In this document: in pieces, positions 35,678 through 47,283 of the stretch
Layout of the letters: each line of letters begins with the position of its first letter
How positions within the stretch are numbered: the stretch's first letter is position 1
From: Anthostomella pinea
Lineage: Eukaryota > Ascomycota > Sordariomycetes > Xylariales > Xylariaceae
DNA length: 64,000 bases
NCBI GenBank assembly: GCA_963556695.1
Contig: CAUWAG010000003.1
Span: 558,001-622,000, forward strand
Direction of reading: 5' to 3'
The notes under the pieces: generated by a model
Seen by the model: only the letters and a program-made list of their open reading frames with translations
The model's database searches: none
What the model was told of the DNA's origin: nothing
Made by a program: the position numbers and the translations under genes

Positions 35678-36066
35678 AAGCACTCGCTAAGACCGCTTTC
35701 TGGCGGGAAGAACTCGTCAGTTTGCCCAAGGCTGCGGCAGAGCCTGGACTGATTCCAAGATTGATAACATCTCTCAATCTGCTGGGTTGGGAACACGAAG
35801 TCTGGTGGGAAGCCTAATGCCTTCAGCTGTCAGACCCTTCAACGATGGTGTCATGTTGCCTGTAGATAGTCTGCAGCGAAGAATGAGATGAACAGTAAAG
35901 AAAGCGAGCAACACACTGGCTCCATGGCTTGAAACACGGAGAGGACAGACAATCTTGTGCCAGCACATCATTGAATAGCAAAACGAAGCAATGTGGGTTG
36001 GATTGGAGGCGTGGGATTACAGTCAATTCGTTGGCTATATCCCGTCTTCTCCATCGGAAAGGGCCT
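35678..36066. other. Spacer 3' of Nog2 gene
   Basis: 389 bp between MITE copy 4 and the Nog2 stop codon. No gene recognised. Probably 3' UTR and spacer. Confidence 0.4.
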
Positions 36067-38502
36067 TCACCCGTTTTCCTCCTCATCGCCTTCGCTCGAA
36101 TCGGAATCCTCCACATCGCTCAGCTCTTCCAGGGGTATCATGTCATCACTGTCGTCGCCTTCTTCCTCATCGTTGGCTGCATCTTCATTCTGAGATGCGG
36201 ACTCGTCATCCTCGCTGCCGAAGCCTTCGAATTCCTCCTCGTCTTGACTCGGACTTTCCGTCTGGTTCGACTGTTTCGGAACCTGGGTCGCAGCCGCGAC
36301 GGCAGCTTCGCCTTCGTCTCTCTTGCGCTTTTTCCCCATTTCGCCAAGTCTGCCCTCGCGGCCTTCGACACCTTTGCCTTCATCTCCTTCAACCGTAGGC
36401 GCCGGGGTGAACCAGGGAATCTTGCCTCTCATGAAATCGGTAAGCACGCTCTTGGCTGTTCCGTCAAGATCGGGTTCGCCGCCACGTAATAATCTGCCAC
36501 CTTTGCGTGAAAGCAATTCCAGGAAATGAAAGTGATCAGTCCATCCTTGCAACTCGTATGTTCTCTCGAGATGATGTTTCTTGACTTTTTCCATTAACCG
36601 TGGGATATATTGTTCGGGATTGTCGACCTTCTCGATTCTGACGACTCCACGTAGGAGTATGTCTTCCGGCTTGTCGTTCGGATTGGGCGGTACAACACCA
36701 GGACAATCGATCAAGTATATGCGTTTCATTAACGTGACATACTGCCATATCTTTGTCTCGCCTGGGATGGGGGCGACAGTGGCCACCTTCTTTTTGCGTA
36801 GAGTGTTTATGATCGATGACTTCCCAACATTGGGATATCCGATTAAACCAACGCTGATTTGTTTTCTATCCTTATGAAGTATAGAAAATTGGCGGAGGAG
36901 TGTTATCAACGAGCCGCGACCGAATGCATTCGTCAGACTCGAGTGGAAGGCGAGAGTCGGGACCTCTTTGGACAGATGCCGGACCCAGGCAGCCTTGGCA
37001 ATTGTCAGTCGCACATCCAGGGCGAAAGAAAAGGAAATGAGATGTATGGATCAAAACTAAGAAGTCTACCACATGCCACCCTAAAAGGGCAGAGATAGAC
37101 TTCAACTCTGTTGAATCACGGCCGAAACTAATGACAAAGCCCCAAGACGGGACCCAGTCAGCTCCCAGTCCGAAGACGTGGAAACTCAAGCTCGTAGTTT
37201 GATCTCCCAATGCTGTAACAGACAATCTTCCAAGGATGAAAAATAGAAAGCGTCCTGACTAAAGCATTGGGGTTGGGGATGGAATGAATGAATGCAATGA
37301 CTTACAGCAACTGAGGTTGGTACCAAATCGGTTTTATTAAGGACGAAAACTACAGTCGCAGGTGTCAGTATTGGCCACGTCAGACACAACGCCTCGAGAC
37401 CGTCTGAAAGGCGGTAGTCCCAGGTCTGAGTTCAAAAACAGCAAGCAAGGGAAATAGCAGGTATGCATACCAAGATGTTTGTGGGGGGCTTCCTTGCGGA
37501 GGTATTGTTCAACACTTCGACACCTTGTTCCCTCTGGGTCCCGAGCATCTAACACGCTGTATGCGCCAATAAAGTCAGTTGTCATCTTTCCAACACAAGA
37601 AAGGGCCGGGAAGAACAGTCCCATGTTCGAGGGGCAACTCTAGGGGTGGGACTCACTGTAGGACGACATCAGAAGAGTCCAGCACCTTGTAAAGCTCGTT
37701 GTAGATCCGCTTGCTCGTGCCCTTGGAGAAGACAGGCTCAACAGCCGTGCTGAGGACACCGTCAGGCGTAGCTGTGTGATCACCTTCCCCATGGACATCG
37801 TCGCCAGAGGTGCCACTCAGCAGCTTGGCCTGTTCCTGCCGATCTCTATAGGTATCCATACTCGTCTCGGTGCTGTTCGCCAAGTCCTCGATGCTGCTGA
37901 CCCCGAGCTTGACTCTCTTCCTCTGCGACTTTTGACCGAAGACCTCGGAGTAAGGGGTGCTCTCTATTGTCATTTTCGCCTTGTGGTGTATAACGCCATT
38001 GGTCTTGGGACTGTCTTCGAGCAGGGACATCGGTAGCTTGTTGGATTTCAGGAGGACTTGGTAGGGGTCGGTTGCCTTTTCAGCCATCGCATCACGGAAG
38101 GCAGTCAAGCTGTCTTGCGAGATGACTCGTGTCTGGAAGCATGGTCAGCTTGGGCGGCTTTGGCAGCACTGACGGAGCCAGTACTCGCCACGGCCGGCAG
38201 AACCTACGTTGGTGAACCATCTAACGCACACATTAGTAACGGGGCCAGGTGATAGTCGTGATGGAAAGTCCTTACCGTCTGTTCGGTTCTATCCGCGCGA
38301 CTGGGGCCTCTCTGCTCTGATATGCTGCGGCCTGTACGACCTTTCCCTCTGCATTTCGGGTCGCCTTGCCACCCTTTCGGATGTTCAAACTCTTGACGCG
38401 CTTGGCCGACCGATAAAAATTCTCGCCTTTGACCTTGGGATCGCCAGTGCCTGTCTTGCCTTGCCGGTCAAGACGGGACTTCTCCTTTTTGCCTGTACCC
38501 AT
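36067..38502 (-). CDS. NOG2: Nucleolar GTP-binding protein 2 (60S ribosome assembly GTPase)
   Basis: Six exons on the minus strand: 38502-38276, a 13-bp micro-exon 38220-38208, 38132-37657, 37556-37471, 37349-37306 and 36993-36067, giving 590 aa. MGTGKKEKSRLDRQG and NFYRSAKRVKSLNIRKGG form the Nog2 N-terminal domain. The micro-exon supplies RWFTN before TRVISQDSLTAFRDAM. The GTPase is circularly permuted as in its family: VLDARDPEGTR, then G4 NKTD (about 272), G1 GYPNVGKSS (about 334), then DCPGV (G3). The tail is very acidic (Glu/Asp/Ser-rich). Nog2 joins late nucleolar and nuclear pre-60S particles and is essential in yeast. It is divergent from the mitochondrial ribosomal gene across about 430 bp. 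Confidence 0.95.
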
Positions 38503-38928
38503 TGTGTGTGCGCGAGGTGGGTGTTGCAGGTAGGTGAAGAGAGTCTGCGACCTGGAGTAGGAGGTAGATAGCTGATGGCTGGGCTGGTGGGGTGCCAGAC
38601 TTGAAGGGACTTTTTTCTCTGCACTCGAATAATTGAGGCGGTCAACGCGGGCAGTTGAACTAGCGGACCTTTGACTCCACCAAGACTCGGCTAGACGCAT
38701 TGAACTGGATGATCCCGCTCAAGTGCATATCATGATTGAAACTCGGGCCTTTCGATATTTCGATTTCAGAAAAGTCAGACAGCAAGCAGCTCCAGCTTGC
38801 TCGTCAAGACCGAAATCAACCCCTTGTCGACACCAAGCACCAATTCCATTGACGGACACGAGAGCGAGCTCCCTCTCTGCCGCATGACGAGCATCCATTG
38901 AAAACACACCTCCAACCGGCTGTCCAAG
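38503..38928. promoter_or_regulatory. Two-way promoter between NOG2 and mS26-like gene
   Basis: 426 bp separate two divergent translation-related genes, so both promoters should lie here. No distinct motif was assigned. Confidence 0.45.
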
Positions 38929-39885
38929 ATGCCCCCCTTACTCCCCCGACCATCGCTCATCCCGCGAGGATGCAGCACGACCCCCTCGACCGCAACAGCC
39001 GCACTCTCCCGCCTGTTCACAACAACCGCCCTCCACGCCCAGCAAACCCAGCAAAAGATCCCGCCCGAGTCTCCCCTCTTCATCAACGTGCCGAACCCGC
39101 CGCAAGACCAGTCCGTCGAGGCGAAGCGCGAGCTCAAGCCCATAAAGGGGTTCATCCCAGTCCCGCGACGTATCTTCGCCCACCGCGACAGCCACCAGAA
39201 GCCCACACCCCAATGGCTGGCGCAGGCCGCGCCGGAGCCGACGTCTCCGAAATCGCAGGAGGAGCCGCGGTCCGAGATCCAGGCGTGGAAGCGGCGGATG
39301 GCGGCGGGTCGGCGCAGCAACATGCGGTCGGGAGTCAAGGACCTGTGGGCGCGCAAGCAGCGTTCGGACGCGCAGCTGCTGCAGAAGCAGAGCGCGCGAC
39401 TGGCGGCGAACCGGGCCGCGGCGACGGCGCTCGAGCGCGAGGACGAGCGCCTGACGCGTGCGACCGTGACGGCCGCCACGCTGCGCACAGCCGTGCTGCC
39501 GGACCCGCTGCGCTTCGAGCACGCGTTGGAGTCGCGGGCACGCACCACGGCGCTGCACGAGCAGCGCAGCGAGGCGCGCCGCGACGCCGTGCAAGAGCTG
39601 TACATGAACGCGCGGCAATTCATCGTGACCGAGGCCGAGCTCGAGGCCCGCGTCGAGAGGCTGTTCGCGCCCGACTACTGGAAGTCCCACGGCCTGACCG
39701 GGACCGGCCACGCCATCGAGAACATCTGGGACCTCGAGGGCAAGCCCATGACCGTCGGTGACATGGTCAACGACGTCACGCGCTCGACAAACTCCGTCAT
39801 GAAGAGCTACGAGTCCGAGAGCACCCGCACCTTGAAGAGGCAGAAGCAAGTCGCCGAGGAGCTGACGGGTGGCAAGATGGAATAG
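38929..39885 (+). CDS. Mitochondrial small-subunit ribosomal protein, mS26/Pet123-like
   Basis: A single exon of 318 aa, strongly GC-rich. The N-terminus (MPPLLPRPSLIPRGCSTTPS) is rich in Arg/Ser/Thr with few acids, as in a mitochondrial presequence. SPLFINVPNPPQDQS is followed by IKGFIPVPRRIF, then a long Arg/Ala/Glu-rich helix (about 110-235) and the block FIVTEAELEARVERLFAPDYW. This arrangement matches the fungal Pet123 (mS26) family as I know it, which sits at the mRNA-exit side of the mitochondrial small subunit. Assignment rests on remembered family features, so a different mitoribosomal protein remains possible. The plus strand is clearly coding; a 303-codon open frame on the opposite strand is a GC-bias shadow. 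Confidence 0.68.
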   Translation: MPPLLPRPSLIPRGCSTTPSTATAALSRLFTTTALHAQQTQQKIPPESPLFINVPNPPQDQSVEAKRELKPIKGFIPVPRRIFAHRDSHQKPTPQWLAQAAPEPTSPKSQEEPRSEIQAWKRRMAAGRRSNMRSGVKDLWARKQRSDAQLLQKQSARLAANRAAATALEREDERLTRATVTAATLRTAVLPDPLRFEHALESRARTTALHEQRSEARRDAVQELYMNARQFIVTEAELEARVERLFAPDYWKSHGLTGTGHAIENIWDLEGKPMTVGDMVNDVTRSTNSVMKSYESESTRTLKRQKQVAEELTGGKME

Positions 39886-40301
39886 GTGCAGCTAGCTATC
39901 CTACTCTGTTACGAGAGCAACTTGTACACTATCTGGCAAACCGCGGGAAGCAGTTCTTGTCACATACGGGTCTCTGGTACGACCTGAATTTTCTGGCCGT
40001 GGCTCTACGCACTTCTGCGGTTCATATAGCCGTGCATCACAAATGTACTATATGTATATAACAACCATCTGTCACATTCCAGTTGTATCTGATAAAAATT
40101 AAACTTATAGATAATTTGACACTGAACGCCTATGACCTGTATGCTTGAGAACGTTCCAGCTCGAAATCCAAGCGAGCTATGCAGAGTAGACATAGGAAAT
40201 ATGCTATTGAAACGTTATACATCAAGCACTGAAATGGCGAGCACTTGTCTAGGTGACCTTTCTTCATCTAGTCTTAACCAGACAAGCATTGCGTCCACGT
40301 T
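39886..40301. other. Convergent 3' spacer
   Basis: 416 bp between the convergent mS26-like and ABCG genes. It is AT-richer than its flanks and probably holds both 3' UTRs. No gene or repeat seen. Confidence 0.4.
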
Positions 40302-43300
40302 CTACCGCCTCTCGACGAGCAAGAAATGCATCGCCCCGTATGCCAACACTACAAACACTGCAGCGAATATGCCCAGATTGACCACGTCCATCCACTTCGC
40401 CGAGTTGTCAAACCCGAAAGAGCTCAGAATCGCCGCTCCAGGGACCGTAATGTCCAGCCCATATTTCTTGTCGACGAGAGTCAGTTTGATGACCTCGTTG
40501 ACGATCAGAGCCTCGAAGCCGTAGTGGAAGATGGATAGTGACTGCAACCACATGGCGGCATCGGGTATCTTGTCGTGGTTGAGCAGCAGACCAGCAAACA
40601 GCAGAGAGAAAAGCATGACCAAGCTCCCAATCAGGTTAGCAACACTGCCATCCTTGCAGACTATGCCGATGAAAAGACAAATGGCCGCTGCCGCAAGGTT
40701 GAAGAGAACGAGGATCAGCATAAAGGTAAAGAAGTGTGGCGCATCTGGTATGAGACCCGTCATGGGGTATATGATAGCTCCCATTAGGATCGGCGGGATG
40801 ATCCTGAGAGGGATGATGTCGAAGAGAACCTTGGCGACAAAGTACGTAATGGGCGAATAGTACCCATTGGCTCTCTCGCGAACGAATAGAAGCCGTTCGG
40901 AAGCAAACACGTTCAAGCTTGTCAGTGTGCTGAAGCCAAACAGGGCGAGCAGGAAGAAGAATAGACCGAGTCGGTTCTGGAAGCCCGGAATGTCGTCCGT
41001 CAGACCATAGAAGAGATAGCCCGAGAGGACGGCTAGTAGGATTGCAATGGCATAATGGGTCAGCATCAGGAGCGGGTTGCGGTAGAGGTTCTTCCACGTT
41101 CGTTCTGACAGGATGACGAACTGTCGCAAATAACCGATTCTCGCATAGCCACGACCAATCGCGCTAATGTTGCCGTTCGCGCCACCCGCAGCGTGGCCAT
41201 TCTGACCATTTGCTTCTCGGGCACCACCAACAGCTTGCTGGATCTCGTTGCGAATATTGTCTGCAATGTCAGAGTCCACGTATGATTGGACGAGGCCATC
41301 CAGATTCGTCCCAGCATCCGGAGGGAGATCATGGACATCCTCGATGATCGGCTTGGGCGGCACAGCTCCAGCCGGTTGCTTGTGCAGTTTGTAACCTCCA
41401 ACATCTTCTTCGGCGTCAGACGAAGCAGCCGTGTCCGTTCTCCGCCTGGTGAAGAGCTCTCGTTCCTGTCGTGCCCGGATGGAATCCTTGCGCTTGTGTC
41501 TCGGGCGGCTTGTCGATGGCTCGGCAGTGCTGTCTTCTGCTGTGCTGTTGCCTGATATACTTGCTACCGATTTAACGCCTCTGGTACTACTTGGACCAAG
41601 ACTGGCAACATCGCGCACAATGCTACCATCGTCGAAAGTACCGGCGTTTCCAGCATGCATGGTGAGATCGACCAGGTAATCAGCAATATTGAATCCTGGC
41701 GGGCAGGAATATCCGACCTGGTCGAAATACTCCTGACATTGGGAAAAAGGTCCGGAATACACCGTCTTCCCCTGAGCCAGAAGAATTAGTCGGTCAAATA
41801 GGGCAACGATGTTCGATCTTGGTTGGTGGATGGTGAAGATGACAGTTCGCTTGTACGTCTTTGCAAGTGTGACGAGGCACTCGATGACGTTGAAGGCGTT
41901 GTAGGCATCAAGACCGCTGGTCGGCTCATCAAGGAACAGGATAGAGGGGCTGGTGACGAGTTCGCAGGCAATGCCCACACGTCGCTTCTCTCCACCGGAT
42001 ATGCCTCTGCCTTTGCCCTCCTCAGATCCAATCAACGAATCCCGGATATGGTAAATACCAAGCTGCTTCTCGACTTCAAATGCCCGTTGTTCCTTCACAA
42101 CGCGGCCCATACCACGAGGCAGCCGAAGAAGAGCGCTGGTAAGTATGGTCTCATGTACCGTAAGTGTAGGGAGCATAGTATCTTCCTGATCAACAAACCC
42201 GACTACGCTCTTGAATTCGGTATCGGTGACCTTTTCACCGTTTACGTAGAATTCGCCCGCTGTCTGGCCTCGCTTGTTCTTGCGGGCAAGTATATCCAAG
42301 AAGCTCGTTTTTCCTGCACCGGACGCACCCATGATGGCCGTTATTTCTCCAGGATGCGCAATTCCCTGGATATTGTTGAGAATCGGCTTTCCGTTGAGTC
42401 CATAGGAGACATTCTCAAAGTAGAGCGTGGCCGGTCTGTGGTCCGTCATGAGCTTTGTGGCCTCATCATCGGAATCGTCCAAGTGGATGGGCCCGTGTCT
42501 GTATTGCCGTCGTGAGAGGTACCAGGTCAGCAGGATAACTGCAACGACGAACAAAGAGCAGCCAGCAATGACGCCTGCAATCAAGGGTGTGTTGATCTTC
42601 TTGATCGGTCGCTGATATCCGGGCACCTCGGTATGGTAGAGACATTCGCCAGCGCGACACTCCAGCTTGATGCTCTCGTCTCCAAAAATACTCTGCGTCA
42701 TCCAGTCCAGGGCCGGCTCCTTGAACTTGCAAGCATTGATCCCCCCATTTTCTTGCATGCAGTCGAAAGTGGCTGGACCTCCAATCTCCTCCTTGAGGAA
42801 GTCGGTCAAGTCGATAGATCCGTCGGCACCGCAGAGGAAGCGGTCCGCGATACAGCTACACTCGACATCTGGACATTTGTAGGAGGTGCTGTTCTGGTCT
42901 GACGTGAAATCGGCGCTCGATTCGCAGTTCTGGAGGTGGCAATAGAAGGACTCAGACCGGTCAATCCAGACTGCAGGGTCGATTATGTTAGTCACTTGTG
43001 CCAGTCTTGTAGGCCTGAAAGGTGTAAGGAAGGATCACGAACACTGGAAATCACAGACGCCGGTCTCCTTATGGCAGGTGAAGCTCGCCTGTGGCACCTT
43101 GCCGTCAAGCATGGAGAGGATCTTCTCATTGGTGACACTGCACATCTGGTAGTTGTTCTGTACAACTTCGCCATTCTGATAGCAAACACCGCCCTCTTTA
43201 GTTTCCATCAGGGCGTCGCAAGCAGCGTTCTCTGTGCAGACATTGCAGTTGATGCCAGTCCATCCTTCGTCGCAATCGCAAGTATCGCCGCTTCGTATCG

Positions 43301-43730
43301 GTCTATCTTTGCCTCGCGAGAGCGATCCGCAAGCTATACTATGGTCAGTCGTTTCGGTGGATAGGCCAAGTGTCACGGGGTCGTACTTGGTTCTAGACAG
43401 TCGTCTCCGCCGAAACCCGCTGGGCAGTCGCATTTCCCGTTATATGTATTGCAGTCGGCGAACTGGCCGCACTCGTAGGCGGGCAGAAGACAGTTGAAGC
43501 TACGAGATGTGGATGGTCGGTCAGCTTGTAATGCGCGTATGACGATGGTGATGGGCTGCATCAGCAACGGAAGCGTACCATGGAGGACAGTCACCCGGTC
43601 TGTCGCCTAACAGGGCGAGCTGTGCGCGCAGCATGTCCACCTGGGTGTAGTTCTTCTGGGCGGCGGCGAGACATGATGCTGAGAGGAAGCCCAGCCCCAA
43701 TGCCAGGCGTCGCAAGCTGGACGACAGCAT
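40302..43730 (-). CDS. Adp1-like ABCG transporter with EGF-like ectodomain
   Basis: Four exons: 43730-43579, 43499-43387, 43333-43043 and 42970-40302, giving 1074 aa, close to yeast Adp1 in size. [20 protein letters not shown] is a signal peptide. Cys-rich EGF-like repeats follow ([16 protein letters not shown], then [15 protein letters not shown]). The third junction uses a GTTCGT donor and joins CDFQ to [12 protein letters not shown] first membrane helix lies at about 313-337 ([20 protein letters not shown]). The nucleotide-binding domain has Walker A GASGAGKT (about 400), signature ISGGEKRR and Walker [14 protein letters not shown] Ser/Arg-rich linker leads to the C-terminal membrane domain (about 830-1074). 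Order NBD-TMD marks the ABCG subfamily. The substrate is not known for this branch. All ATPase motifs are intact. Confidence 0.93.
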
Positions 43731-45243
43731 GGTGAATATGGAAGGAGGATTCAGACTTCCGAATATATCGTAGAAGGTTATCGGACGTGTGTAGTCAAGT
43801 CGCGCAGTTCGAGGCGCTACCACAGCATTGACCCCACGAAGCTCCAAGGCAGCAGCGCAGCTCGCGGCCGTTTGGTCAAGTACTGCGCCACCTTGCACAG
43901 GCAACAGCTCTTGAAAGCGTGCAAGTGGCTTTCGCTCGTGGCCTCGTTGATAGCTGTCGTCGAATGTTCAGGCCTAATATCAAATGGAATATGCCTCGAC
44001 GATCGACGGACGCGCAGAGAGGATAGTGGAAATGACTCGCTGGAGGACGACACGAAACGACACGACACGAAACGAACAGGCAGGCCGACGGGAGACAGAT
44101 GCCAGGAGGAAGGTGGTGGTGGCACTGGTTTGCGTGTATGTAGGACTATGACAGTTTCGATAAGTGGCTGGCTTGGCCGTGACGGTGAAACTCGAGCGCT
44201 CACTCGGTTCAATGTTCAATGTTCAGACCATGGCAGCTGGAGGCGAGGCAGGCAACATCAGGGAGGTGACGAAGCTCAAGGTCGAGGCCCACTGATAGCA
44301 CAGCCCCGGTCCATCTGGCGTCAAGGACTCAAGGTTGGTCCCGAGGTCCACCCAGGACTATAGGTACATATAGCCCGATAAGATCATATGACGCCTTCAC
44401 CTCGTGGCGGTTTATGCTACTACAGGGGCTCACCATGTTACGAGGTTGTGCCTTGTGGTAGCGGTATCCAGAATAAGGACCAGGGTCACGAATGGTGGCT
44501 ATTGGTCTGTATTCCCCCATCCCAGAAGTAGCTATCATCCCAGGTGGGTACAAATCAGGTACAAACGGGTACCTGTTGGGCTCCAAGGTACCTTGTACCC
44601 TGGTCCGTGACCCATCCGTCATTGTGGCTGGAAAATGGGTTGAGGAGCCACAAGGTGGACTTCAAAGGTCGACCCCCAAATTGGCAACAACAACCAGAAG
44701 CAGCATAACAAACCACATCTACCATTCCCAAGTGTGATTTATATGCCTTTGGTCTCGTATGCTGGTCTCTTATATACACAAAGCTCATCAGTTTGATCGG
44801 GTGTAAGCCGATAGGTAGTGGACTTTGTCACTACTAATAAACCACACCACGTGGTATAAGGTACGGTAGTCAGTCCTCTCCGACCTCTGGTCACATAAGT
44901 CTGGTAAGCATACATGAGATATTTTGTTCCATTTCTTTCCAGACACTGTTCAGTATGTGTTCGCTTGTTCGAACGGAATGCGTTGCGATATTCTAATGTG
45001 TGTCGGCTCGCTAGAGTTACCTGGCTGACTACTACGCCCTATTCGCCCCAAGGGCGCGCCCTCTCGTTGTGAAATGCGCAAGTCAACACAGAGTCTCGTC
45101 TACTCTGGGCTGACTCATGAATATGCATATAAAGCCCTGGGCCTGCTGTCGTTTGTACATTGATACACCGCCCGCCAAAGCAACAGCATTCGACGTCAAG
45201 ACGCGACACTCAGACCAGCATCACATAAGAACGGTTGGACAGC
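43731..45243. other. Long intergenic region
   Basis: About 1.5 kb between divergent genes (ABCG and aminotransferase), so it should hold both promoters. An imperfect inverted repeat around 44543-44604 pairs CCAGGTGGGTACAAATC with GGTACCTTGTACCCTGG. A short ACGAAACGACACGAC repeat lies near 44048-44075. No coding sequence recognised. Confidence 0.4.
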
Positions 45244-46497
45244 ATGGTGAAGATACCAGCATTCGAGGTGGAGCAATGGATGGACAAGTACGAAAACACG
45301 CCCGGCGTGCTCAACATCGCCGAGACATGTGCCTCGTCCATCTCCGTCAGACAGCTCATCCAGTTGAACGACCAGGCAGGTGCACCGCCACCACTCGGTT
45401 TCTCGACGAGGATGACGTACGGCGCCATCCGTGGATCGGAGCAGCTGCGCCGGAACATCGCAGACACGTATGCGGACGATGGAACGTCGAGTGCCGTTTC
45501 GCCGGACGACATCATCGTGACACAGGGCGCCATCTCGGCAAATCACCTGGTGTTCTACAGTCTTGTCGGACCGGGGGATCACGTTGTCTGCGTGTTCCCG
45601 ACATACCAACAGCTCTACTCCGTGCCCGAGAGTCTCGGCGCCGAAGTGTCGCTGTGGGAGCTGAAGGCAAAGAACGGCTTTATTCCAGACGTCGCTGAGC
45701 TTGAGATGCTGGTCAAGGTCAACACGAAGGTATGCTTAGACTACACCAATCGTTGCCTGAATGGGCTTAAACTGAAGTGTTGCGGCTAGATGATTGTCAT
45801 CAACAATCCGAACAACCCAACTGGGGCGATAATTCCGAAGGCCGTCCTAACCCAGATCATAGAGGTGGCACGCAAGCACGATATCATTGTGTTCTCAGAC
45901 GAAGTCTACAGGCCCCTATTCCACGGCCTCGAAGCAGAAGACGTCCCGCCATCCGCTCTCTCACTGGGCAATTCCAAAGTCGTGGTCACGAGTTCCACGT
46001 CCAAGGCCTGGGCGCTGGCCGGCATTCGCGTCGGCTGGGTCGCCTCTCGTGACCCCACGATCATCGAGCAGGTTGCCGTGGCCCGCGACTACACGACCAT
46101 CAGCGTGTCACAGCTCGACGACCAAGTAGCACGGTACGCGCTTGGCGCCAGTGTGAGGCCACATCTCTTAAAGCGGAATATGGAACTGGCGAGGACCAAC
46201 CTCGGGCTCCTGGAGCGGTTCGTCAAGGATCATCCTTCGCATTGCTTCTGGATCAAGCCCACAGCAGGAACAACTGCCTTCGTACAGTTCCTGAACGGGT
46301 CTGAGCCAGTTGATGATGACGCTTTTTGTCGAGATGTCCTGGAGAAGACGAAGGTGATGTTCGTCCCGGGCGCGCGGTGCTTCGGTCCTAGGGGCGAGTT
46401 CAAGGGGTTCGTACGGATAGGCTACGTAAGCGAGACTGAGGTTCTTCAGCAGGCCTTGGAGAGGCTGGGCTCTTATATCAAGGAGCATATGACATAA
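45244..46497 (+). CDS. PLP-dependent aminotransferase, class I/II fold
   Basis: Two exons, 45244-45729 and 45790-46497, with a 60-bp intron, giving 397 aa, the normal size for fold-type I aminotransferases. TYGAIRGSEQLRRNIADTY is the substrate-side block, FPTYQQLYSVPESLG follows, and the second exon opens with MIVINNPNNPTGAI. VFSDEVYRPLF carries the PLP-ring aspartate, and SSTSKAWALAGIRVGW has the Schiff-base lysine. The C-terminal VRIGYVSE has the carboxylate-binding arginine. The substrate cannot be told. The sequence resembles the mixed group of aspartate aminotransferase, capreomycidine synthase and ACC-synthase-like enzymes. ATG 45244 is the first real ATG. It is too far from the NRPS cluster to be assumed part of it. 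Confidence 0.88.
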
Positions 46498-47094
46498 CAG
46501 GGACTCATACAGCTGGTGCGAGGAGAGCAGTCTGTAGGGCAAAGATGGTATGGGAGCAGATGTAAACCGGTGCGCGCCCCGGCGTTGATAGAGTCGGGGA
46601 GGCGGCGGCTCGCAGGCCCAAGTGTAGTATTGAGAGATGCCCATGATAGGTGCGACGACGGACGCGAAGTGGAGATCGATGGGTTGAGATAGGTAGCCTG
46701 AGACTGAGAGTCGGTGTGGTGCATTTCAACACTGGATAAAGGGGTAGGATGCTCACTTAGAAGACCCCCCGCCAGGCTATATCCCGTTGAGCATGAAGTA
46801 TACACGACGCCGGCACGTAACGAGTTAGAGTATGCAGACCCAAGAGAACTTATGTCGACGTGGATGCGTATTATTCCAGAAACCAAAGTCAGCTAACATC
46901 GTATTCTGGAGAAAACTTCTTTGGGCTTCGAGCCACGGCGACCACATCGTATGATAGATAGTCTTAGCTCCTGGGACGGTTAGGCATTCTTCGGTCAAAA
47001 GCATACGAACAGTGGTCAAGCATGGCATATCAGACTAAGCAAGGTAGCGCATATTATTTCTTTATTGACTTAGAGTCATGGGCTTATAGGCATT
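46498..47094. other. Convergent 3' spacer
   Basis: About 600 bp between the aminotransferase stop and the end of the in-frame tail of the WrbA-like gene. Only short, composition-poor frames. Nothing recognised. Confidence 0.4.
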
Positions 47095-47283
47095 CTATGA
47101 AACCGTGCACTTCGTAGGTAACCCACAGGGTCCCTCGCCGTCCCCGCGTTTCTTCTCCTTCGGCGCGCCAGCAGCCTCCGACCCACCAGCGCCCGCGGAC
47201 GCCCCATTCGCAGCCGTCGCGCCCGACGGAGCCGCCGCCTCCTCCTTCTTCACAGGTCCTGCACCCGCAGTACCACCATGCAG
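47095..47283 (-). other. In-frame C-terminal extension after the WrbA stop codon
   Basis: Following TGA the same frame runs 62 codons to a TAG at 47095-47097. It reads through KKEEAAAPSGATAANG and APKEKKRGDGEG to CGLPTKCTVS. The Ala/Lys/Glu-rich composition and high third-base GC match coding sequence of the gene itself. The end has two cysteines, with CTVS looking like a CaaX-type prenylation box. Some fungal Ycp4-like proteins carry such membrane-anchor tails. The TGA is followed by CTG, and UGA-C is a leaky stop context. The tail may be added by readthrough, may be a recently lost extension, or may be joined by splicing I could not find. Confidence 0.55.

Noticed and set aside
38775..39849. 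Long minus-strand frames (282 and 303 codons) opposite the mS26-like gene
   Set aside because: GC-rich mirror frames; the plus-strand protein has a presequence and conserved blocks, the opposite frames do not.
44543..44604. Imperfect inverted repeat built on GGGTACAA/TTGTACCC as a possible transposon
   Set aside because: No target duplication and no second copy seen; kept only as a note on the intergenic region.
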